From Rhodobacterales bacterium (GTDB lineage: Bacteria > Pseudomonadota > Alphaproteobacteria > Rhodobacterales > Rhodobacteraceae), in contig JAAFHS010000155.1 of assembly GCA_013298485.1 (NCBI GenBank), positions 1 through 6,530 of the forward strand: a DNA stretch of 6,530 nt. The letters are read 5' to 3'. Of the stretch, positions 5,898 through 6,530 are shown piece by piece (within the stretch, counting starts at the first letter, position 1; each line of letters starts with the position of its first letter). Made by a program: the position numbers and the translations under genes. The notes below the pieces were generated by a model. The model worked only from the letters and a program-made list of their open reading frames with translations, was not told the origin of the DNA and ran no database searches.

Positions 5898-6530
5898 ATG
5901 CCAGACCGCCAGGACAAGACCCCGGCAGATATCGGCCTTTCGGCCCGCAGCCCTGCAGGCCCGAAGATCGAGACGACCGAAGTGATCGCAGGCCTGCTCA
6001 GTGTCATCTGGGTTGTCGCGGTGATCGCTTATGTCTGGCGTGCGCCTGCGGATACGGCGGGCGGCACGCTCGGCCTTGTGATGACGCTGCTGGTGGCGTC
6101 TCTTCCGCTCGCGCTGATCTGGGCATCCGCTGTCACCCTGCGATCCGTGCGCCAGTTGCGGGGTGAGGCCGCGCGTCTGCAATCCACCGTGGATGCGATG
6201 CGCAAGGCCTATATCGCGGGGCAGCAGGGCGGGGCGGTCGGCTTGAAACCATCGGTCGAGCGCAAGATTGACGAGATTGCCGCGACGGCCCGGCAGGCGG
6301 ATGCCGCGATGGCCACCTTCCAGTCGCGCCGTGATCTGACGCTGACCGTGCCGTCTGCCGACCGCAAGGTGGCACTCGCCATCCCGCGCCCCAGTCAGGA
6401 TGAACAGCCCGCCCTGGCCCTTGGTACGCCGGCCGAGGATCTGCGCCCGCCGGTGTCCACCCCAGATTTCATCCGCGCGCTGCAGTTCCCTGAAACCGCC
6501 GATGACAAGGAAGGGTTCCGTGCCCTGCGC
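5898..6530 (+). CDS. Uncharacterised two-helix membrane protein (3' end outside the window)
   Basis: The frame is open for 211 codons to the right edge with no stop. I do not recognise the family. After about 28 polar residues come two hydrophobic segments, at about 29-47 (VIAGLLSVIWVVAVIAYVW) and 59-79 (GLVMTLLVASLPLALIWASA). A short loop separates them, and arginines follow the second (82, 85, 88). This predicts both ends in the cytoplasm. Residues 82-145 are helical and charged and may form a coiled coil. Residues 150-190 are Pro-rich and probably a linker, and a new folded segment may begin near 189 (PDFIRALQFPE). The ATG at 5898 has GAGG 5 nt upstream, overlapping the greA stop codon, so translation is likely coupled to greA. 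Its third-position GC preference matches the neighbours, which supports real coding. Confidence 0.8.
   Translation, partial: MPDRQDKTPADIGLSARSPAGPKIETTEVIAGLLSVIWVVAVIAYVWRAPADTAGGTLGLVMTLLVASLPLALIWASAVTLRSVRQLRGEAARLQSTVDAMRKAYIAGQQGGAVGLKPSVERKIDEIAATARQADAAMATFQSRRDLTLTVPSADRKVALAIPRPSQDEQPALALGTPAEDLRPPVSTPDFIRALQFPETADDKEGFRALR

Noticed and set aside
5345..6182. Minus-strand open frames opposite greA and the following gene (5345-6007 and 5883-6182)
   Set aside because: greA on the plus strand is certain, and the second overlaps a plus-strand frame with a good ribosome binding site and membrane helices; the antisense products resemble no family.
1..6530. CRISPR array, insertion sequence, toxin-antitoxin, phage defence genes, tRNA
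   Set aside because: No regularly spaced repeats, transposase, small paired genes or tRNA-like folds were seen; the window is almost completely filled by core genes.

Overview
The window looks like ordinary core chromosome of an alphaproteobacterium, most likely a Rhodobacteraceae/Roseobacter-group member. The evidence is the high G+C content, strong GC codon bias with long spurious antisense frames, the alphaproteobacterial GreA and ETF-ubiquinone oxidoreductase sequences, and the MEP (non-mevalonate) isoprenoid gene ispE. I see no insertion sequence, phage gene, CRISPR array, tRNA or rRNA, and no clear sign of recent transfer.

Left part (1-922): the 5' end of an alanine dehydrogenase gene (ald, minus strand, running off the left edge) is divergent from an Lrp/AsnC-type regulator (plus strand). 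The 146-bp gap holds two inverted repeats. This is the usual arrangement of a local amino-acid-responsive regulator controlling a divergent catabolic gene.

Middle (923-5210, minus strand): three co-directional genes in the order ETF-QO, then an exported TPR-repeat protein, then ispE. ETF-QO and the TPR gene are 75 bp apart, and the TPR gene and ispE overlap by 11 bp. They probably form one operon. ETF-QO passes electrons from the electron-transfer flavoprotein into ubiquinone, while IspE is a step in making the isoprenoid precursors from which the ubiquinone tail is built. The functional link is suggestive only. ispE meets the Lrp-family gene tail to tail with no spacer: the two stop codons form one TGATCA palindrome.

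Right part (5211-6530): a 209-bp divergent intergenic region separates ETF-QO from greA (plus strand), the transcript-cleavage factor of RNA polymerase. Just before the greA start is a strong hairpin followed by six T residues, which has the form of an intrinsic terminator in the greA leader. It is the most interesting signal here, because the E. coli greA leader is also known to terminate and release short RNAs (GraL). Seven bases after greA begins an unrecognised protein with two predicted membrane helices and a cytoplasmic tail; it is open to the right edge.

I did not find a previously undescribed multi-gene system. The findings concern regulatory architecture and one uncharacterised membrane protein.
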